A stretch of 64,000 nt of DNA from Paulownia fortunei. Taxonomy: Eukaryota; Streptophyta; Magnoliopsida; Lamiales; Paulowniaceae. Both the position numbers and the translations under genes were made by a program. The notes under the pieces were generated by a model. The model did no database searches and was not told the origin of the DNA. It worked only from the letters and a program-made list of their open reading frames with translations. Of the stretch, positions 33,823 to 44,739 are shown one piece after another. How positions within the stretch are numbered: position 1 is the first letter of the stretch; each line of letters starts with the position of its first letter. The DNA lies in assembly GCA_019321725.1 (NCBI GenBank), contig CM033107.1, forward strand, positions 18,901,445 through 18,965,444, in the 5' to 3' direction.

Positions 33823-34460
33823 TGTATTCCATGTGCACTCCCAACAAAACCAAGAAACACAAGCTTATCGGTACAAAAGGTGCACTTCTTCAAGTTAGCA
33901 AATAACTTCTCTTTTCTAAGTACATCTAAAATTGAATTTAAATGCACAACATGATCATCCAATTTTTTGCTATAAATGAGAATATCATCATAACAAATAC
34001 CAACAAATTTGCCTATGAATGTATGTAAAACATGGTTCATTAATTGCATGAAAGTACTGGGTGCATTAGTTAATCCAAATGACATAACTAACCACTTGTA
34101 TAATCCATATTTTGTTTTAAAAGCAATTTTTGATTCATCACCCTCTTTCATTGTTATTTGATGATATCCACTCTTTAAATCAATCTTAGAAAATACACAA
34201 GTACCATACAACTCATCTAATATATCATCTAAGCGAGAAATATGGTGGTAATGCTTTACTACTATATTGTTGATCGCTCGACAATCAACACACATCCTCC
34301 ATGTCCCATCCTTCTAAGGAACCAAAAGTACCAAAACAGTGCATAGACTTATGCTTTCTCTTACGTACCCTTTCTCTATCAATTTACTAACCTGCCTCTG
34401 TATCTCCTTGGTCTCCTTGGGATTGCTTCGATAAGCTGGTCGGTTTGGAATAGTAGCACC
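33807..34460 (-). pseudogene. Reina-E reverse transcriptase
   Basis: 162 residues are open at 33807-34295: MCVDCRAINNIVVKHYHH, LDDILDELYGTCVFSKIDLK (first Asp), SGYHQITMKEGDESKIAFKT, KYGLYKWLVMSFGLTNAPST, FVGICYDDILIYSKKLDDHV (catalytic YDD intact) and KCTFCTDKLVFLGFV. Upstream, VPGATIPNRPAYRSNPKET and VSKLIEKGYVRESIS lead in from the linker in neighbouring frames. It is the least damaged RT in the window, but its end is replaced by the poly(A) insertion. Confidence 0.9.
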
Positions 34461-34985
34461 AGGTACATAATCAATTTGATGTTTAATCCCTTGATTATGT
34501 GGTAAAACAGGTGGAATCTTCTCATGAAAGACATCCTCAAATTCCTACAAAAGAGAAACAACACAACTAGGAAAAGATGTGTCAAGTTGGTTAGTGTTTA
34601 AAAATGCTTCTTTGTACACAAGTACAATCATTGACTGATTTGATAGCATCACTCTTTTCATATTACTTGCCTTGGCATAGAAACTTGCTTTTCTATCTGT
34701 TTTTCTCTCGACCACCGAATCTTTCATTTTGTTTTCTCTCTTATTTTTCTCATCTATCTCTTTTTCTCTCTGATTTTCACTCATTTTCTTATTTTTACTG
34801 AGATTATTTTGATCACTCTCCTTTTGTATCCTCACTTGATCCTGATGAACCTATTTTGGTATCAAAGGAACTAGAGTGATTGTCCTTTGATTAAGCATAA
34901 ATGAATATTTATTGGTGAAGCCATCATGTTTAACACGCTGGTCAAATTGCCAAGGTCGGTGTAGTAACGAGTGTCCAGCTTGCAT
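34461..34985 (-). pseudogene. Reina-E protease-RT linker, Lys/Glu-rich
   Basis: The frame at 34545-34835 is very rich in Lys, Glu, Asn and Arg and then reads KASFYAKASNMKRVMLSNQS, MIVLVYKEAFLNTNQLD and FPSCVVSLL, a block that precedes RT in this chromovirus group. The plus-strand frame at 34604-34801 is its shadow. Confidence 0.75.
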
Positions 34986-35400
34986 TAGAACCACATCGCA
35001 CAAAACTTCATCATCCTATTTTCTAATGCAGAAGAAAACTAACACCTTCTTATTCACCCTCACTTCACCACTATCATTAAGCCATTGTAACTTGTAAGGT
35101 CGGGGGTGTTTAGTTGTTAACAGACCTAATTTATCTACCATGGTATTGCTAGCAACATTAGTACAACTACCTCCATCAATAATACACTACATACCTTGTT
35201 TTGCATGTGATATCTAGTATAAAAGATGTTTTCTCACTGCGCCTCATCCTCTTCTTTAATTTACACACTTAGAGCTCTCATCGGACCAACAATTCTCCTT
35301 GGGCAGCATATTTGTCATTATCAGTTTCCTCCAATGGTGGCATGGAATCAGTGTTATCTTCGTTATCAATTTCAAATTCACCATCATCTCATAACACCAT
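34986..35400 (-). pseudogene. Reina-E aspartic protease (broken)
   Basis: Minus-strand reading CIIDGGSCTNVASNTMVDKL, with the catalytic Asp at 35175-35177, then PRPYKLQWLNDSGEVRVNKK and VLCDVVLMQAGHSLL. This is the chromovirus protease, which cuts the polyprotein. The Asp-Gly-Gly centre is retained; stops occur on both sides. Confidence 0.7.
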
Positions 35401-35414
35401 AACTCTTTTGTTTG

Positions 35415-35457
35415 GACATTAGCTTGCTATGTGACCCCTGCCTTGGCATTTAAAACA
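35415..35457 (-). pseudogene. Reina-E gag CCHC zinc knuckle
   Basis: Reads CFKCQGRGHIAS-stop-C: all four ligands (Cys, Cys, His, Cys) remain, but the Gln before the last Cys has become TAA. The motif binds element RNA in gag particles. Confidence 0.8.
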
Positions 35458-35942
35458 CTTAATATCACGATTTTGATTTGCATAAGAGTCAGATTTACCT
35501 TGATTTTCATGGTGGTCATTTTTGGTTTTTGCTTAATTTTAGACTTGGCCATGGTTGGCTTCTCTTATTTTTTCACATAATTTGGTCTCCAAGATGAACT
35601 CAAACTAGGGTTTTGCCATATATTGCTGCCCTTCCTCTTGGGTTGGTTCTCAATTTTGATAGCCATGTGCACCATATCTTCCAACTCTACATAATGTTGC
35701 AATTCCACTAAATTAGCAATCTCTCAGTTCAAACCAATCAAGAATCTAGCCATGGTAGCCTCTCTATCCTCCTCCACATTCGCCCATATCATGGCAATTT
35801 CCATCTCTTTAAAATAGTCCTCCATACTACAGTTACCTTGTGTAAGACTTTGGAATTTTTGGTACAATTCCTAGTAGTAATAGCTTGGAACAAATCATCT
35901 CCTCATCATGGCTTTCATCTCATCCCACATAGATATTGGACA
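35458..35942 (-). pseudogene. Reina-E gag (5' part lost)
   Basis: From the Tekay-C1 junction leftward: MWDEMKAMMRR, YYYELYQKFQSLTQGNCSM, EDYFKEMEIAMIWANVEEDR, EATMARFLIGLN, EIANLVELQHYVELEDMVHM and AIKIENQPKRKGSN. These are typical chromovirus gag blocks. A few stops (for example after MMRR and GLN) interrupt one frame. Confidence 0.85.
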
Positions 35943-37874
35943 TGTAATACCCAAGGCTCACACTACTCAATTGACCAATGTGATTCATGCATTACATGCT
36001 ACTTACATACTAATAATTTGCATTAACATTTGCATAACATCTTATATAGCATTCGTAATCGTTAGACCTCTAATGCTATCACATTATATTAGTGGTTGAG
36101 ATATTATAACCTAATTAAGAAATTCAATACTTAGATAAGAGAAAGAATAGATTGGTCAATCTATTGGATATTCATAGGTTATATGTTATAATTTTAGAAG
36201 TAATTAAATGTGTTACTAGTAAGCTAATATGTTTCAATTCAAGTAGATCAAGGTGATTTAAAATTATATATCCATAAATTAATAATACTTGGAATATTAA
36301 ACATGATATAATTTGATTTAAGTGTCATATTTCAAGGTCTATATGTGCATATGATTTTAAAAATGAAAACTAGACAATCTATTTAAGAATCGAATGTCAG
36401 TTGGTTTAAAAATTAAATAAACGATTGAGAGATTAGGGTAGAATTTATCATCCGATCATATGAAGATTAAAATAGTAAATGCTAAGAAACATTAGATTAG
36501 AGCTGTATAAGTTGTGTATAATATCAGATTTAAATCACCATTTTGCACCTCATGCTTTCTTGTTAAGTTTAAGCTAGCATCTCAAGCTAATACCTCAAAC
36601 CCTTCACCCTTAAGCCACGAACAGACCCTCATTTTAGCTATTTTTAGATTCCAAACACACACCTTAAGGTCTTCAAGTGCTCCAAATTGATTCCAAGTTG
36701 AGATAAAAGCAAGAAAAGCAAAGGAGAAGTGATAACCATCAAGTTTAACCTCAAAATATGAATAGGTAATGGAATGAATTTTGATCGATTAGAAATTGAA
36801 ATAGAGCATGATATTGGAGAAACACTCAAACTGCCAGAGCAGCAAAATCTATTTTGGTGTGCTATGAAGGAGACTGAATTAGGGCCCCTAAATCTATGAG
36901 TTTTGGAAATTATATGGTATGATTATATTTTTTTATATGTTGGCTAAGTGTGGTAAAAAGTTTAGAGTGAATAAATATGGCTAAGGATGTTAAAAATTGC
37001 TATGAAACTTAATGTGACAACAAGGAAAATAGAAGATGGAAATTTGTTCCATTTTACTTCTTGGCATGTTTCAACATGTCTATGGTGAAATTGATGTTTA
37101 GGAGTTAGAGAACTATTATAAGAGTTATAACACATCAATTAGGTGATTTTATCATACATTTAAGATGAGAAATCAAGGTACTTAGGAGATTATATTAGGT
37201 TTTAGTCCATGAGTAGTAAAGTTTGATTGTTACATAGTTAAATTGAAATTGAAGGTCCTTGTATATGATTAAGCATAATGAACTTATTGATTGATGATAG
37301 TGATTGATATCTTATATTTTTACAGATTATTCACACCTAACGTTGGGGAGTAAAACCTAAGAAACTAAGAAGTAAGATACGATCGATTTAAAGATAAGTG
37401 AAAATCCATTTATAACTACAATGCATGGATATAATATTTTTTGTCTTATCTATATTAAATGTGATCCTTGTATCTTGTTGAGTGTATTATGAGTATTATA
37501 AATATCTTATAGTGCATACGTTGCTTGAATGATGGGACATGGGATCCGTTGTGTCATTAAACATGCCATTCATTAGCATTTATATGTGCATGCATAACAC
37601 ATGCTCACAGTTGAGGTTTTGTACGCATGACTTTATTTTCAGAAAGAAAATATTTTGGTTGGCTACAATTAGTGTACCGAGGCCTATATGGTCTATTTAT
37701 ATGATGTTTTGGGGCACCATGAGTGTTATTTCTTAGAGGATCATAGGGGTTGATAGGGGGTGTGCTTCTGGTGGTCACGAGAGGGTGGACCACTTGACTG
37801 TGCCCTTATTAACTTCGTCGATGGGAAGAATTCTGGAGGATCACATGAGAAGACAAGGGTAGATCAATGGGGAT
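35943..37874 (+). mobile_element. Tekay-C1 5' LTR, first part
   Basis: Begins TGTAATACCCAAGG; the LTR family ends GGGTATTACA (seen at 56509), so the termini are perfect 10-base inverted complements. From 36795 it aligns with 54972 onward, and from 37500 with 46335 onward (TATAGTGCATACGTTGC, ACATGGGATCCGTTG, GTACCGAGGCCTAT). Frames inside are chance. Confidence 0.8.
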
Positions 37875-39469
37875 TGATAAGTTAGTTTTATACTAATAAT
37901 TCATATGCCTTCTGATTAACATTTAGATAGTTTTCAAGTGTTTTTGTTACTTTTTATGCATTAGTTTAAAATCTTGTAGACAATGACAAAAATGGAAAAA
38001 AATAGAAAGAAACCAAAAACTTGGTTAAAATGTTGGAAAATCCAAATTGTACTCCTACTGATGGTAGTATTTGTATTTCAATTATAAGTCTTTGCTCCAG
38101 TAACATATTGACTTAATTCTTAATCCATTGGAAAACCAAGAAATATATCTACAACCTTTATGTTTACCACAAAATCCAGTTCCTACGATTTCAATGAGAA
38201 ACATCAAGTTTAAAAGTCAACACTGGATTAAAAATTTCTTGTATGACATATCTCAAAATTGTAGGCATAACTCTCTCCACAGATATCCTATTGAGATGAT
38301 TCATGATGATATAGAGAAGAGATAGGAATACAAATCATATGAAGACACCAAAAGCCGATTGGGCTTAGAAAGTGGTGAAAAATCAGTTTCAAGAGGCTGC
38401 ATACACTGGAGAAAAGGGTTTTGGATAGAATGTTTAGTGCCTAGCTGTCTAGTCAGCGTCTACATATTGCCATATGGATAAAATGAGAAAAATGGGTTTT
38501 TAGCCTTGCTTAGGACATCTCCCATCTAATTTTAAGGACCCCAAAGAGTCACCAAAGGCATTCTTGGATGGAAGAAGCTATTTTGGACAGAAAGAAACAT
38601 GTTGGACAGAAGGAGTCATTCATGGTGAGAAGAAAGTCATTCTTGAAGACAAGGAAGCCATTCTTGGAGATAAGGAGAGCTTGAACCATTTCTCTCACTT
38701 CAAAAATTGGTGAATAATTTTCATGTTCTTTTTTATGTATTTCTTGAAGTTATATATTCATACATGATGAACTAAACTTTTCTTTCTAGAGGATGATATA
38801 ACTTTATTTGATCATATGTTTTGAATTCTAAACAATATTAATTCAAGTTATTTATCTTGTTTATATTATCTTATTTAGTATTGCATCTTGATTATTTGGC
38901 TAATAATTGAGAGTGTATGATGATGCGATTCAATACTCGAGAGAGGGAATATTATATATGATCATAAAGACAGCATAACCTAGGAATCATTGAATTGAGA
39001 AGCTTATGAAACTTTTGAAGTTTTGAAGAAGAACTTTTGTAGAGTTTTATTCTTGAGTATTTTATAGAGATATTGATATTCATATTAGAACTCAAAATCA
39101 ATTTGACACTCGAGAGAGGGAATTGATGAGCTTAGGAATTCTTAACTTACATGTGTTGTTGACTTGAATTGATATGGTGTGGAAGGAAGAACATAGGTTA
39201 TAATTAGGTGGGTCATTCCTCTAAAATTTCTTGTTTATAAGGTGCTTGTTGTATTACTTCTAAGAACTCTACTTTTATCTTTTGCAATTTTTATCTTATT
39301 CTACTTAGTTTACCAATCATCACTTGATTTTTTAGATAAAATTAGGACTATTTGAACTATAATACTTGCTGCAATTTTTCATTACAATCCTTGTGGATAC
39401 GATACTAACTCACCGTTGTATTAAAACTTAACACTGTGCACTTGCAGTTTGCAAAATATTTCATGAACA
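37875..39469 (+). mobile_element. Athila-2 5' LTR
   Basis: Starts TGATAAGTTAGTTTTATAC, matching the 3' LTR stub at 42312. Ends TTTCATGAACA, 6 bases before the primer site. Near its end GTGGATACGATACTAACTCA and GTGCACTTGCAG are the U5 signatures common to Athila/Tat LTRs. Confidence 0.8.
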
Positions 39470-39475
39470 AATTTT

Positions 39476-39493
39476 TGGCATCATTATCGGGGA
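39476..39493 (+). other. Primer-binding site, tRNA-Asp type
   Basis: TGGCATCATTATCGGGGA differs from TGGCGCCGTTGCCGGGGA only by five C-to-T or G-to-A transitions, as expected from deamination of methylated cytosines. Confidence 0.85.
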
Positions 39494-39640
39494 TTATTTT
39501 ATCATAATTGCATTAATATTGTTATGAATCAGTCTTGATTTTAGTTTAGATTATTTTTACTTTCATCCATATTTTGATCATGTCTTGTATTGCATTGAGT
39601 TATACGTATTTTTATGCTTCAGACTAGGAGTCTTGAGGAG

Positions 39641-40393
39641 ATGGCTACTAATAGCTATTAATGACCTTTCAAGAGGTCTTCTATTGAAAATGTTGCTGAT
39701 GTTATTGAAGTAGACTCATTTACACAACTAGCTGCACAAATTTCTTCTCTTTCTAACCATTTAGCAGCTTGGACTTCTAATGGAGCTTCTCAAGGAATGA
39801 ATTCCATGGCATCCACTAGCACTTCATTTATGAAAACCAAAGTTGAGAAAAAGAAATCATTGGAGGATTTGCTATGCAATTTCATTGGCGAAACAAGAGC
39901 TTGATTGAATAAGAATGAAGTAAAGATAGACAACATTGAGACTCAATTGGGGAAGCTAGCTTCAAGTTTAGAAACTCAAATGAAATCACTAGAAACTCAA
40001 ATTAGACTACTTGCTACTGAAATGAAAGCTCAAAAACATAAAAGAGACTTTCCAAGTGATATGAAAATCAATCAAAGGGAGCAATGCAAAGCCATCCAAC
40101 AACAACAAACAGAGGAGTGCGAAACTATTGAAAAATGCAATACTATCTTGCAAGAGAAGCCACCTCAAGTGCTTACTAATTCAGGGAGTTTCATTATCCC
40201 TCATTCAATTAGAGACTCTACTTGTGAAATAACATTATGTGGTCTAGATGCAATCACTAATTCAATTTCATTTTTTAATTTTAGGAAGCATGCACTAGAT
40301 GAAGCAAGGCCTACTAGGGTTACTCAAGATATGCTTGAAAATGGTGACCAATTCTTGTGCTCTATAATTTCTTTTAATAGGAAAAAAGGATAG
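39641..40393 (+). pseudogene. Athila-2 gag tail fused to protease remnant
   Basis: One frame from the ATG at 39641, with two adjacent stops at residue 7 and a third just before 39905, then 162 open residues. It reads DSFTQLAAQISSLSNHLAAW, KKKSLEDLLCNFIGETRA, LNKNEVKIDNIETQLGKLAS and QREQCKAIQ (Athila/Tat gag tail). With little in between comes SFIIPHSIRDSTCEITLCGL, where Athila protease normally has Leu-Cys-Asp-Leu-Gly-Ala; the catalytic Asp-x-Gly is lost. HALDEARPTRVTQ continues the protease. The coiled region around residues 90-130 is Glu/Gln/Lys-rich. Confidence 0.75.
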
Positions 40394-40541
40394 CTACATC
40401 TTTACCATGTTTGGAAGACCATTCACAATAATAGGGGATACACTTGTTGATGTCCAAAAGGCCCTTGATGCTACTCCAGATCATCTTCGTCTTGCTTATC
40501 CGGAAGGATCACCTACACTCTTAGATCACATAAAGATGTGA
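40394..40541 (+). pseudogene. Athila-2 protease C-terminal remnant
   Basis: After a frame change, FTMFGRPFTIIGDTLVDVQK matches the Athila protease end (Gly-Arg-Pro-Phe), then LLDHIKM and a stop. The coding part ends here. Confidence 0.6.
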
Positions 40542-42295
40542 CATGATAAACACTTATTTTTAGATCCAGGATGAGTAAAGAAGATAGTTAGGCTAATGAC
40601 TATAAATAAAACACTTCTTTGGAGGCAATCCAAGCCCTTTTTCCTTTGCTTTTTAATAATTTCTTAGTTAGTTTTTTAAATATGTTCCCTTTCTAGATTT
40701 AGGCTTGTTTAGCTATTGCATTTCTTTGTTTATGTTCGTGTTCTGACTTTCGTTACTTTAGCACATATGCTTTCATGCCTTCTTTTCTTGTGTAGATGGA
40801 TGTCGCCTTGGTGATATGTGTGGATCTCCTATGAACTATAAATGCATTATCTATTGGAAATGGAGTTTCTTATTTCCACCTCTTATGTGCTTTAATTCTT
40901 TAAACATTAAGGATAATTTTAATTGTAAAGTTGGGGGTGGAATTTGTATTTTGTGTGCTTGAACATTATGTGAAAAACTGAGCTAATTTTTTTGATTTGA
41001 ATTACCTATGTTGTGTGATGAGAGTCCAAGAGTAGGCATGCTTTGCTGACAAACTTAGTTGAGTTCATGTTTTATGATTAAATGAATAACTTAATTATTG
41101 ATTGCCTATGAAGATACCTAATTGATATTGTATAGAGTCTTCTTGTGTGTATTTGATCCTTGTTATGAATGATGAATTTTCATTGAGCATGTCGTGTCGA
41201 TATCTTGTGAATTACATACTACTTGGTGTTGGATTTTGCTTCCAATTAGTTGTATTAGTCATTTTGTGGTATTCTAGAACTTGCTTGATTACTCTTTGAT
41301 GCAAAATTCTATATAACTAGCAAACTTGAAAATGATTTATGCTATCTTTGACTCGTTTGTGCCTTTCAATCCTACCATGATCACACTTTTATCCACTAAT
41401 TACCCATTTGAGCTGTTTTTTAGAGAATAGTATGTGCAAGGCATATGAATGATCACCATTCGACTTTATTTCTTGAAGCTCACTATACCTACCCTTTATA
41501 GCTCGAAAAACTAATGATTATCTTTAGAAGAGCTTAAGGTATGATATTTTGTACACAATCTTATCAAGGGATCATATAGAGACATGTTGAGGGTGTGGAT
41601 GAATGTATTTAGGAGTATGAGCAGGGAAAATGTACAAAAAATAAATCACAACTCATATTGATGAAAAAAAACAAGTTTGGGGGTGGTCAAAGCAAAAGAA
41701 CAAGAAATGAAGGCTTAGGATTCATGAAAAAAAAGAAGAAAAAAAGGGAAAGAAAAATTACAAAAAAAGAAAAAAAATCATGAATCCTAAAGAAAAAAAA
41801 TAAAAAAATTGAGAAAGAGAAAATAAAGGAGGAGAGTGAGATTCTATGTGCAATGCTTTATGCTCTCTTACGTTGTTTATCCCTACCTTTCTTTGTAAGC
41901 CAATACTTAGGCATTACATTACAAGCTTATTGAAGTCCTTTTGATCCAAGTTTGCAAGTGTTTATATTAGTGGAGAGTTTGTATGAAAAACAAGCGTATG
42001 GAACACCTAGAACTCCTTTGCTTAGATCATGAGAATCATTGGTTGTGAAATTTATACCTAAAATACATTCATGAAACTTGAGCTTGACACCTCACACACA
42101 CATGTTTGAATTCATGACTAGATTGATGAAGCATAAGTTTTGTAGTGTCATTTGACTTGGTTTGTGACTAACCTTTGGATTCATGTGCAATAAAGGTTGA
42201 TGAGGCATTTGAATTGGTTGATCAAGTTTAGTAATTTCTGAATAATATATAAACCTATGATTGTTTGATTTTTTCCTCGAGGACGAGCAAAAGGT
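40542..42295 (+). mobile_element. Athila-2 non-coding 3' region
   Basis: Contains TTGGAGGCAATCCAAGCC, a worn form of the GGGAGGCAACCC element found after the coding region of Athila/Tat elements. It also holds several GTTTGGGGGTGG-type purine runs and the A/G tract at 41684-41835. No frame of note. It takes the place of RT, RNase H and integrase. Confidence 0.65.
41684..41835 (+). repeat. A/G-rich low-complexity tract
   Basis: About 150 bases, nearly all A and G with interspersed ATCATGAATCC, directly after a GTTTGGGGGTGG run. Such purine tracts are usual in the 3' non-coding part of Athila-like elements. Confidence 0.75.
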
Positions 42296-42308
42296 AAAGT
42301 TTGGGGGT
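42296..42308 (+). other. Polypurine tract of Athila-2
   Basis: AAAGTTTGGGGGT, preceded by CCTCGAGGACGAGCAAAAGG, sits 3 bases before the 3' LTR start TGATAAG. This is the plus-strand priming site in its usual Athila/Tat context. Confidence 0.8.
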
Positions 42309-42311
42309 AAT

Positions 42312-42360
42312 TGATAAGTTAGATTTATACTAATAATTCATATGCTTTTTAATTAACATA
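42312..42360 (+). mobile_element. Athila-2 3' LTR stub
   Basis: TGATAAGTTAGATTTATAC and the following 30 bases match the start of the 5' LTR; then Tekay-C LTR sequence resumes at GGCCCCTGGACTGA. About 1.5 kb of the LTR is deleted, and no target duplication survives. Confidence 0.8.
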
Positions 42361-43008
42361 TGGCCCCTGGACTGAGTCAGTTTGTTTATGGTCGTGTGAT
42401 TATTGATATTGTTCAGAGCTCTATCTGGTGCATAGTAGGTAGGCCAAGGGCCAAGTAGAGGAAAATAATTTTGAATGAATTGTTTTGGTTCAAGTGCTTA
42501 TATTCCTGGCATGGTTTCATAGAGATGCATCTCATATATGTTAGATTATCTCTTCAACATGCATGATTTTCACTTACTGAGCATTAACTCACATAGTTCA
42601 CGCATTGTAGGTGAGTTTAGGGATACTTGATGCCACGTATTTATTGGGCAAGCTGTTGGGGTTCCTATAGGTTTTGAGGATTAGTGTACATGGATGATGA
42701 TTTATTGGGCTATTTTGTTAGTTTTGTTTTGATTTACGGAGTTTTCTATATTATATTTTAAGACATGTACTCTATGTTATTGTTGAAATGTTACTGTATA
42801 TAAGTCTGTAAATAGGGTGGCTGTGAGTATTGTACTTTTATATAAATAGTCATGTTTTTGCATCTGTGTATGTAAGTGCAGAGTTATGTGCAAAATCAAT
42901 TGTCAATTATTAAAAGTGTTACAAAAATTTATTTTACATGTTTACAGATAGATCTTATCAAGTTAGATTACACTATATAGATATAGTGTTTGGATTGTAG
43001 GTATGACA
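42361..43008 (+). mobile_element. Tekay-C1 5' LTR, second part
   Basis: TGGCCCCTGGACTGAGTCAG and GGTGCATAGTAGGTAGGCCA match 46690-46800. It ends GGTATGACA at 43008, a worn GGGTATTACA. Confidence 0.8.
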
Positions 43009-43011
43009 GAG

Positions 43012-43023
43012 TAGTATCAGAGT
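43012..43023 (+). other. Primer-binding site, tRNA-iMet type
   Basis: TAGTATCAGAGT against the expected TGGTATCAGAGC (10 of 12, both transitions), 3 bases after the LTR end. Confidence 0.75.
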
Positions 43024-43166
43024 CTGGTTTCAAGTTTTGTAGACTGTCCATGTATAAGAACTTAGAATTTGTGGAAGCACAGCCTTGCCCGTAAGTTTTA
43101 TTTTACTATGTGATGCATTATTATTTCATGAATTATATTAGCCATATTTTAAAAGGTATTGCAGAT

Positions 43167-44201
43167 ATGGTAAGAACAACGGGTGAGGGTAGTATTAGAG
43201 GTAGAAACTAAAAATGGGAGACACCTATGCCAAATGATGATCGGGACACCATCATAAACCAATTCACAAAACTTATTCAGTAATAGTCAGAATAGATGCA
43301 ACAACTTATCCAGTAGAGGGATATGGGTGGACAACAAAGAGTTGAAATGAATCAACCACAACCTTGAGCGAAATAGGTGGAGATAGTTGGAGAATGATTA
43401 AGGAAACTCAATCCACCGACATTTGAAGATACCATAGATCCTACATCCGCAGTAGATTGGCTGAGAACCCTAGAGAACATGTTTTTGTATAGCATTGTCT
43501 AAGAGGAAGAGAAGGTGACTTGTACCTCTTTTATGCTTCATGGAAGTGATGGACACTAGTGAGATATAATGAAAAACATAGAGGATTCTACTACTATGAC
43601 TTGGGAAATATTTAAAGAGTTATTCAGAAACAAATACTTCATAGCTCCTGTTCGTGCAATGAAGATGAACGAATTTATACAGCTACGATAGGGAGCTATG
43701 ATAGTCGGGGACTATATTCATAAATTTGAATAGTTGTCTATGTTTGCAACGCATATGGTCAGCACTGATGCAGTGAAAGTAGAGAGATTCCTTAAGGGTT
43801 TGAGACCAGAGCTATACAGAGATATTAATATGGCGGGAATTCAAAGAGTCATCTAATCACAAATCATTGAGAGAGCATTAGTTGTTGAGCAAGCTGAACT
43901 CAGAATTGTTTGTCCACAGGAAGCTTATCACCAATTTAAGCAAGAACAAGAATAGAGGTAGGCTGGAAGTGAAAAGAAGAGACAATTCCAAGCTCAATGC
44001 CAGAAACCTAAATTCCAACCAAAACAAGGGCAGCAACAGTGGGAACAAAATAAGAGATCAAAGATAGAGCAAGAAAAAGCGTCAATGCTACAATCTACAT
44101 GCCCTAGATGCGTTAGCCAACATACGAGAAATTGCTCTACATATATTAGAAAGTGCTATGTGTGTGGAAAGGTTGGCCATATTGCCAGAAGATGCCCGTA
44201 A
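43167..44201 (+). pseudogene. Tekay-C1 gag (broken)
   Basis: Starts MVRTTGEGSIRGR, the Arg/Gly-rich gag start of this group. Then LRKLNPPTFEDTIDPTSAVD, WLRTLENMFLYSIV, FKELFRNKYFIAPVRAMKM, NEFIQLR, GDYIHKFE and VKVERFLKGLRPELYRDINM are the capsid blocks. A CCHC knuckle, CYVCGKVGHIARRC, lies at 44154-44195 with all four ligands, just before the stop at 44199. Many stops are TAG where relatives have Gln (CAG). Gag would build the particle that holds element RNA. Confidence 0.85.
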
Positions 44202-44240
44202 AACCCAAATTCTACAAAGCAATAGAATGTACCAACTAGA

Positions 44241-44680
44241 GTTTTTACCATTATTAGAGAAGACGCAGAGGTGAATCTATTGATGGTGACAAGTAAACTC
44301 TTTATCTATGATGCTCCAGCATTCATACTATTTGATTCAGGAGCTATACATTCATTTGCATCCACTGAGTATGTGAAGAGGCTGGGTAGGACACCTGATG
44401 TAACGAAGATTAGTTACAATGTGATGATTCCTTCTACAGACTCAAAGCTGACTAATCAGATCTTGAAAGCCTACACTATTCCTATTAAATGTGGATAACT
44501 ATATGCTGATCTAATTGTATTGGCCATGAATGACTATGATATAATTTTGGGCATAGACTGGTTATCAAAGTATTGTGCTACCATTGATTACCAAAAAAAG
44601 ACAGTGACATTTCAACTTTCTGAAGAAAAATATTTTACTTTCGTTGGGATTATGAAGAGCTTCTGATTCCCACTAATATC
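44241..44680 (+). pseudogene. Tekay-C1 aspartic protease (broken)
   Basis: The open frame at 44271-44498 reads KLFIYDAPAFILFDSGAIHS, with the catalytic DSG followed by SFASTEYVKRLG. Then YDIILGIDWLSKYCATIDYQ and KKTVTF complete the domain after a TAA at about 44496. This is the retropepsin that matures the polyprotein. The active-site triplet is intact but the frame is not. Confidence 0.85.
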
Positions 44681-44739
44681 AGCATTGAAGGTACAATATT
44701 TACTAGAAGCTGCTATGAGAGGTATTTAGTTAATGTTAT

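Larger units (their letters stand above)
32540..35942 (-). mobile_element. Reina-like chromovirus gag-pol remnant (Reina-E)
   Basis: Minus-strand order gag, zinc knuckle, protease, Lys/Glu-rich linker, RT, RNase H, integrase (partial). The gag start is lost where Tekay-C1 inserted at 35943, and the integrase end is lost at about 32540. No LTR of its own is present. The sequence style ([29 protein letters not shown]) is that of chromoviruses; Reina is my best guess over CRM. Confidence 0.8.
37875..42360 (+). mobile_element. Athila-2: shortened Athila/LARD-like element
   Basis: It has a 1.6-kb 5' LTR, a tRNA-Asp primer site, a gag-protease remnant, a long non-coding 3' region with A/G-rich tracts, a polypurine tract and 49 bases of 3' LTR. 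No RT, RNase H or integrase motif occurs between 40541 and 42295, so it lost all of them and would need trans-acting enzymes. Both sides continue as Tekay-C LTR, showing it inserted there. Its LTR differs from that of Athila-1 apart from the TGATAAG start. Confidence 0.8.

Noticed and set aside
34604..34801. Ser/Phe-rich plus-strand frame of 65 codons
   Set aside because: It is the antisense shadow of the Lys/Glu-rich Reina-E linker.
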